Below, piece after piece: positions 63,562 through 64,000 of a stretch of 64,000 nucleotides of DNA. Every line of letters begins with the position of its first letter. The stretch's first letter is position 1. Source of the stretch: Atrina japonica (lineage: Eukaryota > Mollusca > Bivalvia > Pterioida > Pinnidae); assembly GCA_030159075.1 (NCBI GenBank), contig BROG01000903.1:124001-188000 (forward strand), given 5' to 3'. The notes under the pieces were generated by a model. It made no database searches. It was not told where the DNA came from and saw only the letters and a program-made list of their open reading frames with translations. The translations under genes and the position numbers were made by a program.

Positions 63562-64000
63562 CAAACGTATATATAGTTGTCACTGGCTAACTACACAATG
63601 CATTTCGCCAATGCTAATGTACTGCGCCATCTCTGATGTTCCCCGCCGAGGTAGATCTAATCCAACGTTGCACTATGTCGAGGCGAATTCACTACACTGA
63701 GGTATACAAGATTCAACACAGCCAGCAAATGTTCTGCGCAATGCACACAGAGCCGATGTAATACAACTACGCATGGCGCACGAGTACCTACTGAGCAAAC
63801 CCCAGGATCACAACGCACTTGTAAATGTTACAAAAAGTTATGCTATGGTTATGTCTTTACGGAGGATAAGATTGTTTTGTTTTGTTTTTTTTAAACATTT
63901 ACTGTAAAATTGAACAGATATATACTGTACAAGAGATTCACGTGTCACTTCATTTCTGTAATGTAATGGCTGTAGTTTTCGAGTGTCCCTTCGTATTGAA

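Overview
The window looks like nuclear DNA of a lophotrochozoan animal, most likely a bivalve mollusc. The evidence is AT-rich sequence with many long microsatellites, intron-split genes, two tRNA-headed SINE families, Penelope-like and related retroelement relics, and a TRIM E3-ligase family of the kind expanded in molluscs. I cannot name the species. No bacterial-style operon, CRISPR array, rRNA gene or convincing tRNA gene is present.

The dominant structure is a very large imperfect inverted repeat. The left arm (about 4.6 to 31.65 kb) reappears as its reverse complement in the right arm (about 33.1 kb to the right edge), around a spacer of about 1.45 kb near the window centre. Each arm carries two TRIM genes arranged tail to tail. 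They are copy A (7361-12898 +, mirrored by 54468-60366 -) and copy B (18183-21632 -, mirrored by 43758-47352 +). All four have three coding exons with the same phase-1 junctions and intact reading frames. They encode RING, B-box 1, B-box 2, coiled coil, a proline-rich linker and a six-bladed NHL-like propeller. A and B are themselves inverted paralogues, so the duplication is nested.

The arms are similar but clearly diverged. They differ by substitutions, minisatellite length and several clean one-arm insertions that have a readable empty site on the other arm. These are SINEs with 12-13 bp target duplications, a 2.37 kb DNA transposon with a CTG target duplication, and a 62 bp module just upstream of one TRIM coding exon. 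This argues against a trivial fold-back read artefact, although a misjoined pair of haplotypes remains possible.

Outside the repeat, the left edge (410-4176, minus strand) holds the 5' part of a gene for a secreted or membrane protein with an LDL-receptor class B (YWTD) propeller. A copy of its second exon, with both splice sites, and of its upstream flank lies in the central spacer. This ties the spacer to the sequence just outside the left arm. The centre and inner arms are filled with broken Penelope-like elements, including a left-arm triplication of one segment and a GIY-YIG region split by a SINE. The remaining intergenic DNA is retroelement debris, microsatellites and mirrored unique sequence in which I see no genes.
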